Shown in pieces: positions 1-7,886 of a stretch of DNA of 64,000 bases (position 1 is the stretch's first letter; the number at the start of each line of letters is the position of its first letter). This DNA is from Paenibacillus anaericanus (GTDB taxonomy: Bacteria; Bacillota; Bacilli; Paenibacillales; Paenibacillaceae): assembly GCF_003994475.1 (NCBI RefSeq), contig NZ_RZNY01000020.1, forward strand, positions 28,822 through 92,821. The letters are read 5' to 3'. The notes below the pieces were generated by a model. The model was not told where the DNA came from. It saw only the letters and a program-made list of their open reading frames with translations, and did not search any database. A program made the translations under genes and the position numbers.

Positions 1-102
1 GTTGTTCTACGTGTCAATGATGTGACCAAACTGACATTTGACCGTAATTCGATTAGTCATAGTACGAGTACTAGCTCCGAAACGGAAATGGAAGTACGAT
101 AA
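1..102 (+). CDS. yajC: YajC C-terminus (partial, 5' end outside window)
   Basis: An open frame enters from the left edge and stops with TAA at 100-102, giving 33 residues that include a VVLRVNDVTKLTFDRNSIS-like stretch and a Ser/Thr-rich tail. YajC proteins have a short cytoplasmic domain with the same type of 'K-x-TFDR-x-AI' ending. YajC is a single-pass membrane partner of the SecDF-YidC part of the Sec translocase. The position fits, since in Bacillus yajC (yrbF) lies just before yrzE, yrbG, spoVB, comN and secDF, the same genes that follow here. Only the tail is visible, so the family call rests on this short match plus synteny. Confidence 0.65.
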   Translation, partial: VVLRVNDVTKLTFDRNSISHSTSTSSETEMEVR

Positions 103-119
103 CAAATCGTAAAAACAAC

Positions 120-160
120 AAAGGAAAGAGCCTGTGATTAGATCACAGGCTCTTTCCTTT
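120..160. terminator. Bidirectional rho-independent terminator
   Basis: A long inverted repeat (AAAGGAAAGAGCCTGTGA and its complement around a tta/ga loop) has A-rich and T-rich ends. It lies between the convergent yajC tail and the PAP2 gene and can serve both. Confidence 0.85.
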
Positions 161-176
161 GTGCGCACTTTCACAG

Positions 177-998
177 TTAGCTGCGTCTAGGAAGTGGTTG
201 GTGATGAGGTTTGTATACTCGTTCGGCTAATTTGATACCGAGTCCAGAAGCAAGTGTGGCAAGAGCTACTCCGGCTACCATGTCACTCATCCAATGAATT
301 CCTAAATAGAAGATGGAGAAAACGATAATGAAGGCACTGAGCACTGCAATTACGGCCCAGCGGCGGTTCCCTGAACGTACGGCTAGGATTGCCATGGAAA
401 CGGATATGGAAGTATGTAAACTAGGAAAACAGTTGTCGAGTCCAGAAAGTGGACGATAGATCGTGTTGAAGTTTGGAAAGGCTTCTAGCATGATAAAAGT
501 CGCACCTGATTGCGGATAAGACCAAACTTCATTTACAGGGACGAACAAGTAAAATGGAATTGCGATCAAGTAGTTAATAATTACAGTGAAACATGTTGCG
601 TATAGAAATACTCCTCTGCGATCCCCCGCAAAAATTCCCAGTGATGCGATGATGAGCGCCTGAAACACAACAAGATAGAAGAACGAGGTCACATGTGTAA
701 TCCAAGGCGAGTGGAATAAATTTTGGAATGCTTGAACAAAGTGCCCTTCCAATTCGAATACCCATGGTGTGAAATCAACGTTATAATCCATATGTTTTTC
801 CCATGTAAGTTCAAATTTATTGATGAGCAGAACACCAACCATAAAGATAACCAGAAGCAGAAATCTTCTTGAAGTAAGCAATTCTCTCACTAGAGAGGAA
901 ATAGCGGTTAATGGATTTTTTGTAGAGCAAATCCAGATGAACATGATTGATATCAGTCCAGTAAGAAGCGATATCGTTTGTATGGATTCGAAAATCAA
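177..998 (-). CDS. PAP2-superfamily membrane phosphatase
   Basis: This 273-residue integral membrane protein probably hydrolyses a phospholipid or isoprenoid phosphate at the membrane. FPSLHTS at residues 191-197 and GIHWMSDMVAG at 233-243 match the second and third PAP2 phosphatase motifs; both catalytic histidines are present. The spacing and the 'YRPLSGLDNCFPSLH' context resemble the inositolphosphotransferase-like PAP2_3 branch. About six hydrophobic segments are visible. Translation starts at ATG 998 with AAGGAGG just upstream. In Bacillus there is no PAP2 gene between yajC and yrzE, so this is an addition to the conserved block. The substrate cannot be told from sequence. Confidence 0.85.
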   Translation of the reverse strand: MIFESIQTISLLTGLISIMFIWICSTKNPLTAISSLVRELLTSRRFLLLVIFMVGVLLINKFELTWEKHMDYNVDFTPWVFELEGHFVQAFQNLFHSPWITHVTSFFYLVVFQALIIASLGIFAGDRRGVFLYATCFTVIINYLIAIPFYLFVPVNEVWSYPQSGATFIMLEAFPNFNTIYRPLSGLDNCFPSLHTSISVSMAILAVRSGNRRWAVIAVLSAFIIVFSIFYLGIHWMSDMVAGVALATLASGLGIKLAERVYKPHHQPLPRRS

Positions 999-1083
999 GT
1001 CGTGAAACCTCCTTATGCTAACTAAAGACTAAACCAGTTTACCATAGGAGGAGATATTTTGAAATTTTAGGCTAAACAACAGC

Positions 1084-1473
1084 TCACTTTCCGCTTACAT
1101 TTACTCCTATTACGCCTCCGAGTGCCCCCAGAACGAATGTTGGAATCAGTAGGGCTAAATCGGAGAGAGTGAGGGATGTATCCAAAGCTAAGAAACTAAT
1201 TAAAAGTAATAAAATTCCATATAACAAGCCTGTGAGGGCTCCTTGATACCATCCCTTTTGCCGAGCACGTTTACCAGATACGATACCTCCCATAACAATT
1301 GAAATCGAATGGACTACATAAGTGCACCAGGGGAGTTGAGATTCTTCGAGTAGGCTGAAGTGTAGAAGCAGTGATAATACGAGAGCGCCGATCATCATCC
1401 ATAAGAAAGCGTACCATAATCCGGAAAGTGTAGGATGAGTGAGGCGAACAGTCAAACGACGGGTGAAATGCAT
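1084..1473 (-). CDS. yrzE: TIGR04086-family membrane protein (YrzE-like)
   Basis: This small integral membrane protein of about 129 residues has four hydrophobic segments and conserved glycines (GGIVSGKRARQKGW, then ALGGVIGVNVS near the C-terminus), typical of the YrzE/TIGR04086 family of unknown function. The ATG at 1473 is chosen over a TTG at 1488 because GGAGG lies 7 nt before it. It sits in the conserved yajC-yrzE-yrbG-spoVB neighbourhood. It is transcribed away from yrbG, so the intervening 157 bases must hold divergent promoters. No enzymatic motif was seen. Confidence 0.8.
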   Translation of the reverse strand: MHFTRRLTVRLTHPTLSGLWYAFLWMMIGALVLSLLLHFSLLEESQLPWCTYVVHSISIVMGGIVSGKRARQKGWYQGALTGLLYGILLLLISFLALDTSLTLSDLALLIPTFVLGALGGVIGVNVSGK

Positions 1474-1630
1474 GAGGCGATCCTCCAATCAATGTGATAC
1501 CACCATTGTATGGTCAAGCCATGAATCTTATTACTTATTATGTTTATTTCGCTCACGCATGGAATAGAGGGAGAACGGTCAGAATAGCAGTACTATGTTC
1601 TGCTCGATTCCAGAAATGGAGGGAATTCTT

Positions 1631-2353
1631 GTGATAACTGAAATTTTGCCGCATTTTCTCCGCACAGTACTCATGTATTTTACTGTTTTTGTTGTCATGA
1701 GAATTATGGGAAAAAGAGAAATTGGGCAATTATCCATCTTTGATCTTGTTATTTCAATAATGATAGCTGAGATCGCAGTATTCGTATTAGAGGATATCAA
1801 GCGCCCTTTGTATGAAGGTTTTGTTCCCATGCTTACCTTATTATTAATTCAGATTGGTATTGCCAGGCTATCACTTCACAGTCGCAAGCTTAGGCTCTGG
1901 ACGGATGGCAAACCGAGTGTGATTATCCAACATGGTGAGATTAACCGGGATGTGATGAAGAAACAGCGATACAATCTAGATGATCTTTTTATGCAATTGA
2001 GATCTCAAAATATTAGTAATGTGGCGGATGTAGAATTCGCAATCTTGGAAACAAGTGGTCAACTTAGTGTGCTGCATAAAGATAAGAACGGAAATAGTGG
2101 AAACTCTAATGAAAGCCACAAGAAAACAAAGAGCACAAAATCTCTTATTTCTATGCTGAAGTATGAATCACTTCCTCTGCCGCTGATTATGGATGGTAAA
2201 GTTCAGGACGAAAACCTGGAGCAAATCGGTAAGACTAGATTTTGGTTAAAGAACCAAATCCAATCCAAGGGCATTATGGAGTTCAAACATGTTTTTTTAT
2301 GTTCTGTTGATCATACTGGCAAAGTATATATCAATTCGAATAAGGATAAGTAA
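1631..2353 (+). CDS. yrbG: DUF421 membrane protein (YrbG/YetF family)
   Basis: This protein of about 240 residues has two or three N-terminal membrane helices followed by a soluble DUF421/YetF domain. The signature 'RIMGKREIGQLSIFDLVISIMIAE' stretch is present near residues 24-47, and the soluble half has the 'DGKPSVIIQHGEI' segment. Homologues in Bacillus are linked to spore or stress membranes without a defined reaction. GTG 1631 is preferred because GGAGGG lies 7 nt upstream; an in-frame earlier start at 1595 has no such site. The region around residues 155-175 (NGNSGNSNESHKKTKSTKS) is low complexity and may be a linker. It is convergent with spoVB; the stop codons are 18 bases apart. Confidence 0.85.
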   Translation: MITEILPHFLRTVLMYFTVFVVMRIMGKREIGQLSIFDLVISIMIAEIAVFVLEDIKRPLYEGFVPMLTLLLIQIGIARLSLHSRKLRLWTDGKPSVIIQHGEINRDVMKKQRYNLDDLFMQLRSQNISNVADVEFAILETSGQLSVLHKDKNGNSGNSNESHKKTKSTKSLISMLKYESLPLPLIMDGKVQDENLEQIGKTRFWLKNQIQSKGIMEFKHVFLCSVDHTGKVYINSNKDK

Positions 2354-2371
2354 CCCAAAGAATTGTATGAC

Positions 2372-3955
2372 TTACCGTAGGAACTTACCGAAAAATGGAA
2401 CCCGCTTTAAGTCGCTAAAATCAATTAATCCCATTAGGCCAGCTAACAATAGATACAGAATTCCAGATATTACGGAGGCCGCGGTAAGTTGTACTCCTAG
2501 AGAAGAACTGATTACAATTTCGTAGAAGACATATTTGCCGACTCCGGCCATAATAACCATTACGCTGATCACCTTTAGGATATCAAGGAATGGAATTCGA
2601 AATTTCAGAATGCGTGCTACGCTATATCCATGTAGAACGGTCACAATTATCATGTTAACAATTAAGGCGATAATAGCGCCATATATAGCAAAGTCGGGGT
2701 TGGAAGCCAGGTAAAAGATCAATGAAATTTTGATTACAGCCCCGACCAATGTATTAATTAAAGCGCGACCCGGCTTGTCTAGTGCTTGTAGTGTAGCTTG
2801 TAGTGGGGCTTGTACGTAAAGAAACAAAGCAAATGGAGCCATCACTTTTAACATCCCTGCAATTTCACTATCATTGTATATAAACATACATATCGGCTCC
2901 GCAAGGACATACATCAGAGCTGCAAAAGGAGCTCCGGATACTAGCGCAAGTCGCAGTGATTGATGAAGTCGCAAATGGATGGTTCTCATATCCCCTTGTG
3001 CCTGTGCCTCGGCTAAAGAAGGGACCAAAGAGATGGCTAAGGATGAGGTTAGTGCCCCAGGCAGAAGAAGTAAGGGAATGACCATCCCTTGTAGTGCACC
3101 GTATTGAGTGGTTGCTATCGCCGTTGCAACACCCGCAATAGCCAAGCTTTGTGCGGTCGTGATTGATTCTAGTAAATACGATAAGGATCCCACTAGCCTA
3201 CCACCCGTGACAGGAATAGCTATGTTCATAATTCGGCGGAATAAAGGCATGAACAATGTATTGTTATTTGATGTTGTTGAAGGAGTAGCGTGGGAAGCAG
3301 ACGGTGGATGCTGTCTCTCCTTACGCCGAAGCCTGCTATACTGCCACAAAATCACGACCATACCTACGATCTCACCAGCAACAACACCTAACATCGCCCC
3401 TGCTGCCGCATAAGCAATGCCCATCGGTAGTAACAAATAGGAGAACCATAGAACACATACAATGCGAGCTATCGTTTCCATAATGGAAGAAATAGCAGAG
3501 GGAATCATATCTTGTTTACCTTGAAAATAACCTCGATACACGGAAGAGACAGCCACGATAATGATCATCGGGCTCATAGCAAGAAACGTTTGATAAACAC
3601 GAGGATCGGTGAGAACATATTGTGTTACCCAAGGAGCCCCGATGATACTCAAAATTGTAAACAGAATACCGGCACTAACTGTAAATATTAAGCTGGTCCG
3701 CAAAATGGAAACAGAACGTTCAGGTTGTCCAGCCGATTCTGCTTCAGCCACGAGTTTGGCTACGGCTAAAGGAATTCCACCTGAAATAATCGTGACTAGG
3801 ACGATAAAGAAAGGGTAACCTAATTGATAGAGTCCAACACCTTCGGCACCGATGATTCGAGGCAGAAGTATACGGGGAATGAATCCGAGAACGCGGTTAA
3901 CGATACCCGCAACCATTAGGATCATCGCACCTTGGATAAAGGTTTGCTTATTCAA
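2372..3955 (-). CDS. spoVB: Stage V sporulation protein B (MOP-superfamily flippase)
   Basis: A polytopic protein of about 527 residues with 12-14 hydrophobic segments, matching the SpoVB/MurJ-like polysaccharide transporter family. In Bacillus SpoVB is needed for spore cortex synthesis, presumably by moving a lipid-linked wall precursor. The start 'LNKQTFIQGAMILMVAGIVNR' (TTG 3955) gives a length close to B. subtilis SpoVB (518). An upstream in-frame extension to 4066 lacks membrane-protein character and is probably untranslated. A purine-rich GGGAGAGAGGG lies upstream of the TTG as a weak ribosome site. A hydrophilic loop around residues 225-250 is rich in Ser/Thr/Asn. Its position between yrbG and comN is the conserved one. 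Confidence 0.92.
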   Translation of the reverse strand: MNKQTFIQGAMILMVAGIVNRVLGFIPRILLPRIIGAEGVGLYQLGYPFFIVLVTIISGGIPLAVAKLVAEAESAGQPERSVSILRTSLIFTVSAGILFTILSIIGAPWVTQYVLTDPRVYQTFLAMSPMIIIVAVSSVYRGYFQGKQDMIPSAISSIMETIARIVCVLWFSYLLLPMGIAYAAAGAMLGVVAGEIVGMVVILWQYSRLRRKERQHPPSASHATPSTTSNNNTLFMPLFRRIMNIAIPVTGGRLVGSLSYLLESITTAQSLAIAGVATAIATTQYGALQGMVIPLLLLPGALTSSLAISLVPSLAEAQAQGDMRTIHLRLHQSLRLALVSGAPFAALMYVLAEPICMFIYNDSEIAGMLKVMAPFALFLYVQAPLQATLQALDKPGRALINTLVGAVIKISLIFYLASNPDFAIYGAIIALIVNMIIVTVLHGYSVARILKFRIPFLDILKVISVMVIMAGVGKYVFYEIVISSSLGVQLTAASVISGILYLLLAGLMGLIDFSDLKRVPFFGKFLR

Positions 3956-4223
3956 AATATTTCCCTCTCTCCCGGAAGTCAACATAGATTCTTCATAACA
4001 TGTAGGTTTAAAGTAGTTATGAATAGTTATGAATATGCAGAACCTGTCCATCTTCATACCACGCATTTTTAGAGATTGTTTGAAAAGAGGTATCTATTTA
4101 TTACATAGCAATTCCATAGTGATCTTATTTATTTCAGAAGTCTTACAGCAGGAATTGTCAAAATGGGGTAGAATGTAACTTGAGAGGTTGAAGTGGATGG
4201 GATGGAAAGAAGGAGGCATAGCC

Positions 4224-4478
4224 ATGGCTGAAGAGGTATTTACCGATAAAGAGTTGAACGAAGCAATTGAAGGTCTATGCCGCAGCAAAGCTGAAGAATT
4301 CCGGCTAATCGGGTACGAACATGTGACAGCGTCGGATGTATGGAATTGCGTCAGCCATAAATACGAGAAGGAAGGTACTCCCCCACTGTACCAATTAGTC
4401 AATGATATTCTTTCCTTGAAAGTTATCCAATTCATGAACTTTATTACAATTTCCGCCTATCGTGGATCCCAGTTTTAA
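4224..4478 (+). CDS. comN: ComN-type post-transcriptional regulator
   Basis: An 84-residue soluble protein of the post-transcriptional regulator family. In B. subtilis ComN (YrzD) controls comE mRNA localisation and translation and is encoded beside spoVB and secDF, exactly as here. The conserved region 'LCRSKAEEFRLIGYEHVTASDVWNCV..KY' is visible in residues 15-50. ATG 4224 is favoured by AAGGAGG 7 nt before it. It is divergent from spoVB and lies directly upstream of the secD promoter. The terminator stem begins inside its last codons. Confidence 0.85.
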   Translation: MAEEVFTDKELNEAIEGLCRSKAEEFRLIGYEHVTASDVWNCVSHKYEKEGTPPLYQLVNDILSLKVIQFMNFITISAYRGSQF

Positions 4479-4495
4479 TGAGAGGGGTCTTTTTT
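4465..4495 (+). terminator. Rho-independent terminator of comN
   Basis: GATCCC at 4465-4470 pairs with GGGGTC at 4484-4489 and is followed by six T. The left arm overlaps the end of the comN coding region. Confidence 0.7.
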
Positions 4496-4570
4496 GTGAT
4501 GACATGATGAATCAACCAGAATAACTTTACTTCAATCTATGTAGTACACAAAAATGCCAACAATGATAAA

Positions 4571-4599
4571 TTGACGGTCTTTTCTAGCATCGCTATAAT
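4571..4599 (+). promoter_or_regulatory. SigA-type promoter of secD-secF
   Basis: TTGACG (4571-4576), 17-base spacer, TATAAT (4594-4599), 38 bases before the secD start. Confidence 0.75.
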
Positions 4600-4636
4600 A
4601 GGAATATTGAGAATTGAAAGGGGAACGAAGTACGGG

Positions 4637-5890
4637 ATGAAAAGAATTATCGCATTCATAACCGTTGTATTAGTTACAACTGCCGTCATGGCCTTTACAA
4701 GCCCAAGTTTGCTTCGAAATGTACACCTCGGCTTGGATTTGAAGGGTGGATTTGAGATCTTGTATGAAGCCACTCCTTATGAGGGTGGAGCTAAAGTTTC
4801 GAAGGAGTCACTGGTCAAAACTGCGCAAAGCCTTGAAAAGCGGGCGAATATGCTCGGTACGAGCGAACCGGAAGTTACTACAGAAGGAAGCAATCGGATT
4901 CGCCTTAAGTTGGCTGGTGTTACCGATGAGGCTGAAGTTCGTAAGCAAATGAAGGAGCCAGCGGCACTGACGTTCCGCAGTAAGAACGGCACCGAGACAT
5001 CTGCTGACCAATACAATAAGATAGAAATGGTTGGTACGGATTTTGCTGAAAACGGAGCTAAACTAGAATATACAAATATGAATGAGCCTATCGTTGCTAT
5101 CAAGGTGAAGAGCAAGGAGAAATTTGCTGAAGTAACCGAGCGTCTGCTTGGTCAGCCTCTGGCTATTTATATGAATGATGAGTTGATTTCAGCACCAACT
5201 GTACAAGCTGTCTTAACCGAAGGAACAGCTACGATCAGTGTTGGTGGCGATGTTAATGAAGCTAAGGAGCTTCGTGATAATATCAATCTTGGTGCTTTAC
5301 CTTTGAAACTAACCGAAAAGTATTCTCAGAGTGTAGGGGCCACACTAGGTCAGCAATCACTAAAAGAAACGATTGAAGCCGGGCTGATCGGATCCGTGTT
5401 AATTCTGATCTTTATGATCGTTATGTATCATGTCCCAGGTTTATTTGCAGGTTTTGCCCTGATCGTTCATACCTGGTTGTTGATTCTCGTATTCGTATGG
5501 GCGGACTTTACTTTGACCCTACCGGGTATTGCAGCCTTTATTCTCGGTGTCGGGATGGCAGTCGATGCCAATATAATTACAAATGAACGGATTCGAGAGG
5601 AAATACGTAGCGGTAGAAGCGTTATGTCTGCTGTTAAAGCGGGTGGTAAGCATTCACTACGTACGATTTTGGATTCTAACATTACAACCATTATCGTTGC
5701 TCTCGTTATGTTTGCCTATGGTACAGGTGCTGTTAAAGGATTTGCTCTTGTACTCGTAGTGGAAATTGTACTAAGTATCGCCACGAACATTTATTTCTCC
5801 CGTTTCTTGCTAAACCTGTTGCTTAAATCGGGTAAGCTGTTGAAACCGAAGTACTTCGGGGTAAAGGAGCGTGATATTCGTGAGCTTTAA
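4637..5890 (+). CDS. secD: Protein translocase subunit SecD
   Basis: SecD, about 417 residues, is part of the proton-driven SecDF motor that helps pull exported proteins through SecYEG. LGLDLKGG (residues 31-38) is the SecD D1 motif, followed by the large extracytoplasmic domain and a C-terminal bundle with 'ILGVGMAVDANIITNERIREE', the conserved transmembrane-4 segment carrying the functional Asp. In B. subtilis SecD and SecF are fused; here they are two genes, secF overlapping the secD 3' end by 11 bases, which suggests translational coupling. ATG 4637 begins the first membrane helix; an upstream in-frame start at 4571 lies in the promoter and is rejected. Confidence 0.95.
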   Translation: MKRIIAFITVVLVTTAVMAFTSPSLLRNVHLGLDLKGGFEILYEATPYEGGAKVSKESLVKTAQSLEKRANMLGTSEPEVTTEGSNRIRLKLAGVTDEAEVRKQMKEPAALTFRSKNGTETSADQYNKIEMVGTDFAENGAKLEYTNMNEPIVAIKVKSKEKFAEVTERLLGQPLAIYMNDELISAPTVQAVLTEGTATISVGGDVNEAKELRDNINLGALPLKLTEKYSQSVGATLGQQSLKETIEAGLIGSVLILIFMIVMYHVPGLFAGFALIVHTWLLILVFVWADFTLTLPGIAAFILGVGMAVDANIITNERIREEIRSGRSVMSAVKAGGKHSLRTILDSNITTIIVALVMFAYGTGAVKGFALVLVVEIVLSIATNIYFSRFLLNLLLKSGKLLKPKYFGVKERDIREL

Positions 5891-6800
5891 TACAAAGAAA
5901 CTTAACAAAAATCTTAATTACGTACATCTTAGTAAACATTTCTTCAGGCTATCGATTATCTTGACTATTATTGGAGTTATTAGTTTGGCGGTATTTGGAC
6001 TTAACTATGGCGTCGATTTTAAGGCAGGATCGAATGTCGATATCACCCTTTCAAGAACACTAACTGAAGAACAAATTCAACCGATTTTAAAACAAATCGG
6101 TATTGATGAAGGTTCGGATATTACGCTTGGCGATAATCGAATGAATATTCGTTTCAACGAAGTGTTGAACGAAGATAATGATCACTTGTTGAAACAAGAA
6201 ATCTTGAAACTGGATGATAAGGCTTCGTTTGAAGTGAACACTGTCGATACAGAGATGGCCAAAGAACTGGCTGCGAACGCCATTAAAGCAGTTCTTATCT
6301 CTTGTATCGGGATTATTATTTATGTAAGTATTCGCTTTGAATGGCGGTTCGCTGTTGCGGCTGTTATAGCACTATTGCATGATGCTTTTATGGTAGTCAC
6401 TGTATTCTCGATCTTCCGTCTGGAAGTGGATTTGACATTTATTATCGCCGTTCTAACGATTATTGGTTATTCCATTAACGATACCATCGTTATCTTTGAC
6501 CGGATTCGGGAGAATATGCGCTTTAGTAAGCTGAAGACACGTGAAGATCTTATCAAACTGGTAAATAATAGTGTGTCCCAGACGATTATGCGCTCCCTTT
6601 ATACTGCATTAACTGTATTTATAGCGGCGTTCTTCCTGTTCTTGCTAGGCGGGGAGTCGATACGGATGTTCTCACTCGCTATGGTAATAGGTCTATTGTT
6701 TGGAGCTTATTCCACAATCTTTATTGCGAGTCCCATTTGGTTCGTGCTTAAGAGTAAGCAAAAGAATAATTCGGCTAAAACGTCCAAAGCGACTAATTAG
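5880..6800 (+). CDS. secF: Protein translocase subunit SecF
   Basis: SecF, about 306 residues, is the partner of SecD. FGLNYGVDFKAGSNVDI near residue 40 is the SecF counterpart of the SecD D1 motif, and 'GYSINDTIVIFDRIREN' is the conserved transmembrane-4 signature. GTG 5880 is chosen because AAGGAG lies 10 bases before it; an earlier GTG at 5871 sits almost on the ribosome site. It is followed by a hairpin, so secD-secF form a two-gene operon. Confidence 0.95.
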   Translation: MSFNTKKLNKNLNYVHLSKHFFRLSIILTIIGVISLAVFGLNYGVDFKAGSNVDITLSRTLTEEQIQPILKQIGIDEGSDITLGDNRMNIRFNEVLNEDNDHLLKQEILKLDDKASFEVNTVDTEMAKELAANAIKAVLISCIGIIIYVSIRFEWRFAVAAVIALLHDAFMVVTVFSIFRLEVDLTFIIAVLTIIGYSINDTIVIFDRIRENMRFSKLKTREDLIKLVNNSVSQTIMRSLYTALTVFIAAFFLFLLGGESIRMFSLAMVIGLLFGAYSTIFIASPIWFVLKSKQKNNSAKTSKATN

Positions 6801-6819
6801 TATTGTATTGGCATAAAAG

Positions 6820-6848
6820 AAGCCGCGTCGACTTTGACGCGGCTTTGC
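6820..6848 (+). terminator. Terminator-like hairpin after secF
   Basis: AAGCCGCGTC and GACGCGGCTT form a 10-bp perfect stem. The following T content is modest (tttgccactctttt), so read-through into the cation transporter gene is possible. Confidence 0.55.
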
Positions 6849-6886
6849 CACTCTTTTCAGTCATAAGGTGTTTCAGGGGGGATATT

Positions 6887-7843
6887 ATGAACCGAGAACA
6901 ATCCGTTCCGTATCAATCCGCTGCTTGGCTAAGCATTATAAACAATATTCTCCTTGCCCTGTTTAAAGGTGGAGTGGGTCTGTTATTTGACAGCCAAGCT
7001 CTCCTTGCTAATGCATTGTATTCGGCAACGGATGCTGCGACAGGCGTAACAGAGAAAATGCAGATACCCGGTCGCTGGAAACGAAGAATATCAGACGGCG
7101 CTATTTTTCGCATTGAAACGAAGGAACCGCTAATTGCTATTCTGTTCTCCATCCTTCTTCTTCTTGGAGGTCTTCAAATGGCTATTTCGTCTGCTATAGT
7201 CATCTCTAAGGGCGAAATTGCTCCGCCAGGTTATATGGCAGGAGTAGCGATTGTCATCTCTATCGCTTTGAAGGAATTAGTATTTCAATATCGTTATCGT
7301 CAAGATCGTAAGAACAACACCGAGGGCTCGCGTTCTTACATTGAAATGCATCGTTATTCGGTATACACCTCTGTGATAGTTCTAGTTGGTGTTTTCGGAT
7401 CCATGACTGGCCAAGCCTTACAATTATCAGCTATGTTATATTTCGATCCAATAGCTGCATTTTGCGTGTCTTTGTTGGTTTTGTGGAGGGGATATGGTAT
7501 CGTACGTGCTTTTGTTTACGGTCCAATTATCTCGCAATTGCAGGAAGAAGATGCAAGTGACTTTATAGAGACAGTTCAACGAGTACATGGTGTAATTATG
7601 GTTAACGATATAAAAGCTCAGGAGAACGGTCATTATGTGAGCGTAGTAGCTCGAATTAGTGTTAACCCACGTATTTCTGTTTCGGAAGCAAACGATATAG
7701 CAAATCGTGCGAAGGTACTGCTATTGCACAGGTTTTCTCATGTTGGAAATGTTAGTATTCAAGTGTTACCTTATGATCCTGGTTACCCGTATAAAAGCAA
7801 TCATTCAGAATCAGACAGCGATCTGCCGACCCTGCTTCAATAG
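6887..7843 (+). CDS. Cation diffusion facilitator (CDF) family transporter
   Basis: A membrane protein of about 318 residues with the CDF topology: 'NNILLALFKGGVGLLFDSQALLANALYSATDAATG' at the N-terminus is the metal-site helix pair, with D24 and the later DAATG in place of the usual HxxxD layout, and a soluble C-terminal domain follows. CDF proteins exchange Zn, Mn or Fe for protons at the plasma membrane. The canonical HSxxD is here YSATD, so metal preference may differ from ZitB-type members. ATG 6887 has a GGGGGG ribosome site. Bacillus carries a related unassigned gene between secDF and recJ. Confidence 0.8.
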   Translation: MNREQSVPYQSAAWLSIINNILLALFKGGVGLLFDSQALLANALYSATDAATGVTEKMQIPGRWKRRISDGAIFRIETKEPLIAILFSILLLLGGLQMAISSAIVISKGEIAPPGYMAGVAIVISIALKELVFQYRYRQDRKNNTEGSRSYIEMHRYSVYTSVIVLVGVFGSMTGQALQLSAMLYFDPIAAFCVSLLVLWRGYGIVRAFVYGPIISQLQEEDASDFIETVQRVHGVIMVNDIKAQENGHYVSVVARISVNPRISVSEANDIANRAKVLLLHRFSHVGNVSIQVLPYDPGYPYKSNHSESDSDLPTLLQ

Positions 7844-7886
7844 CAGCATAGGTGGTAGGCAAGGTGGAAGAAAGTAGGTGTAAAAT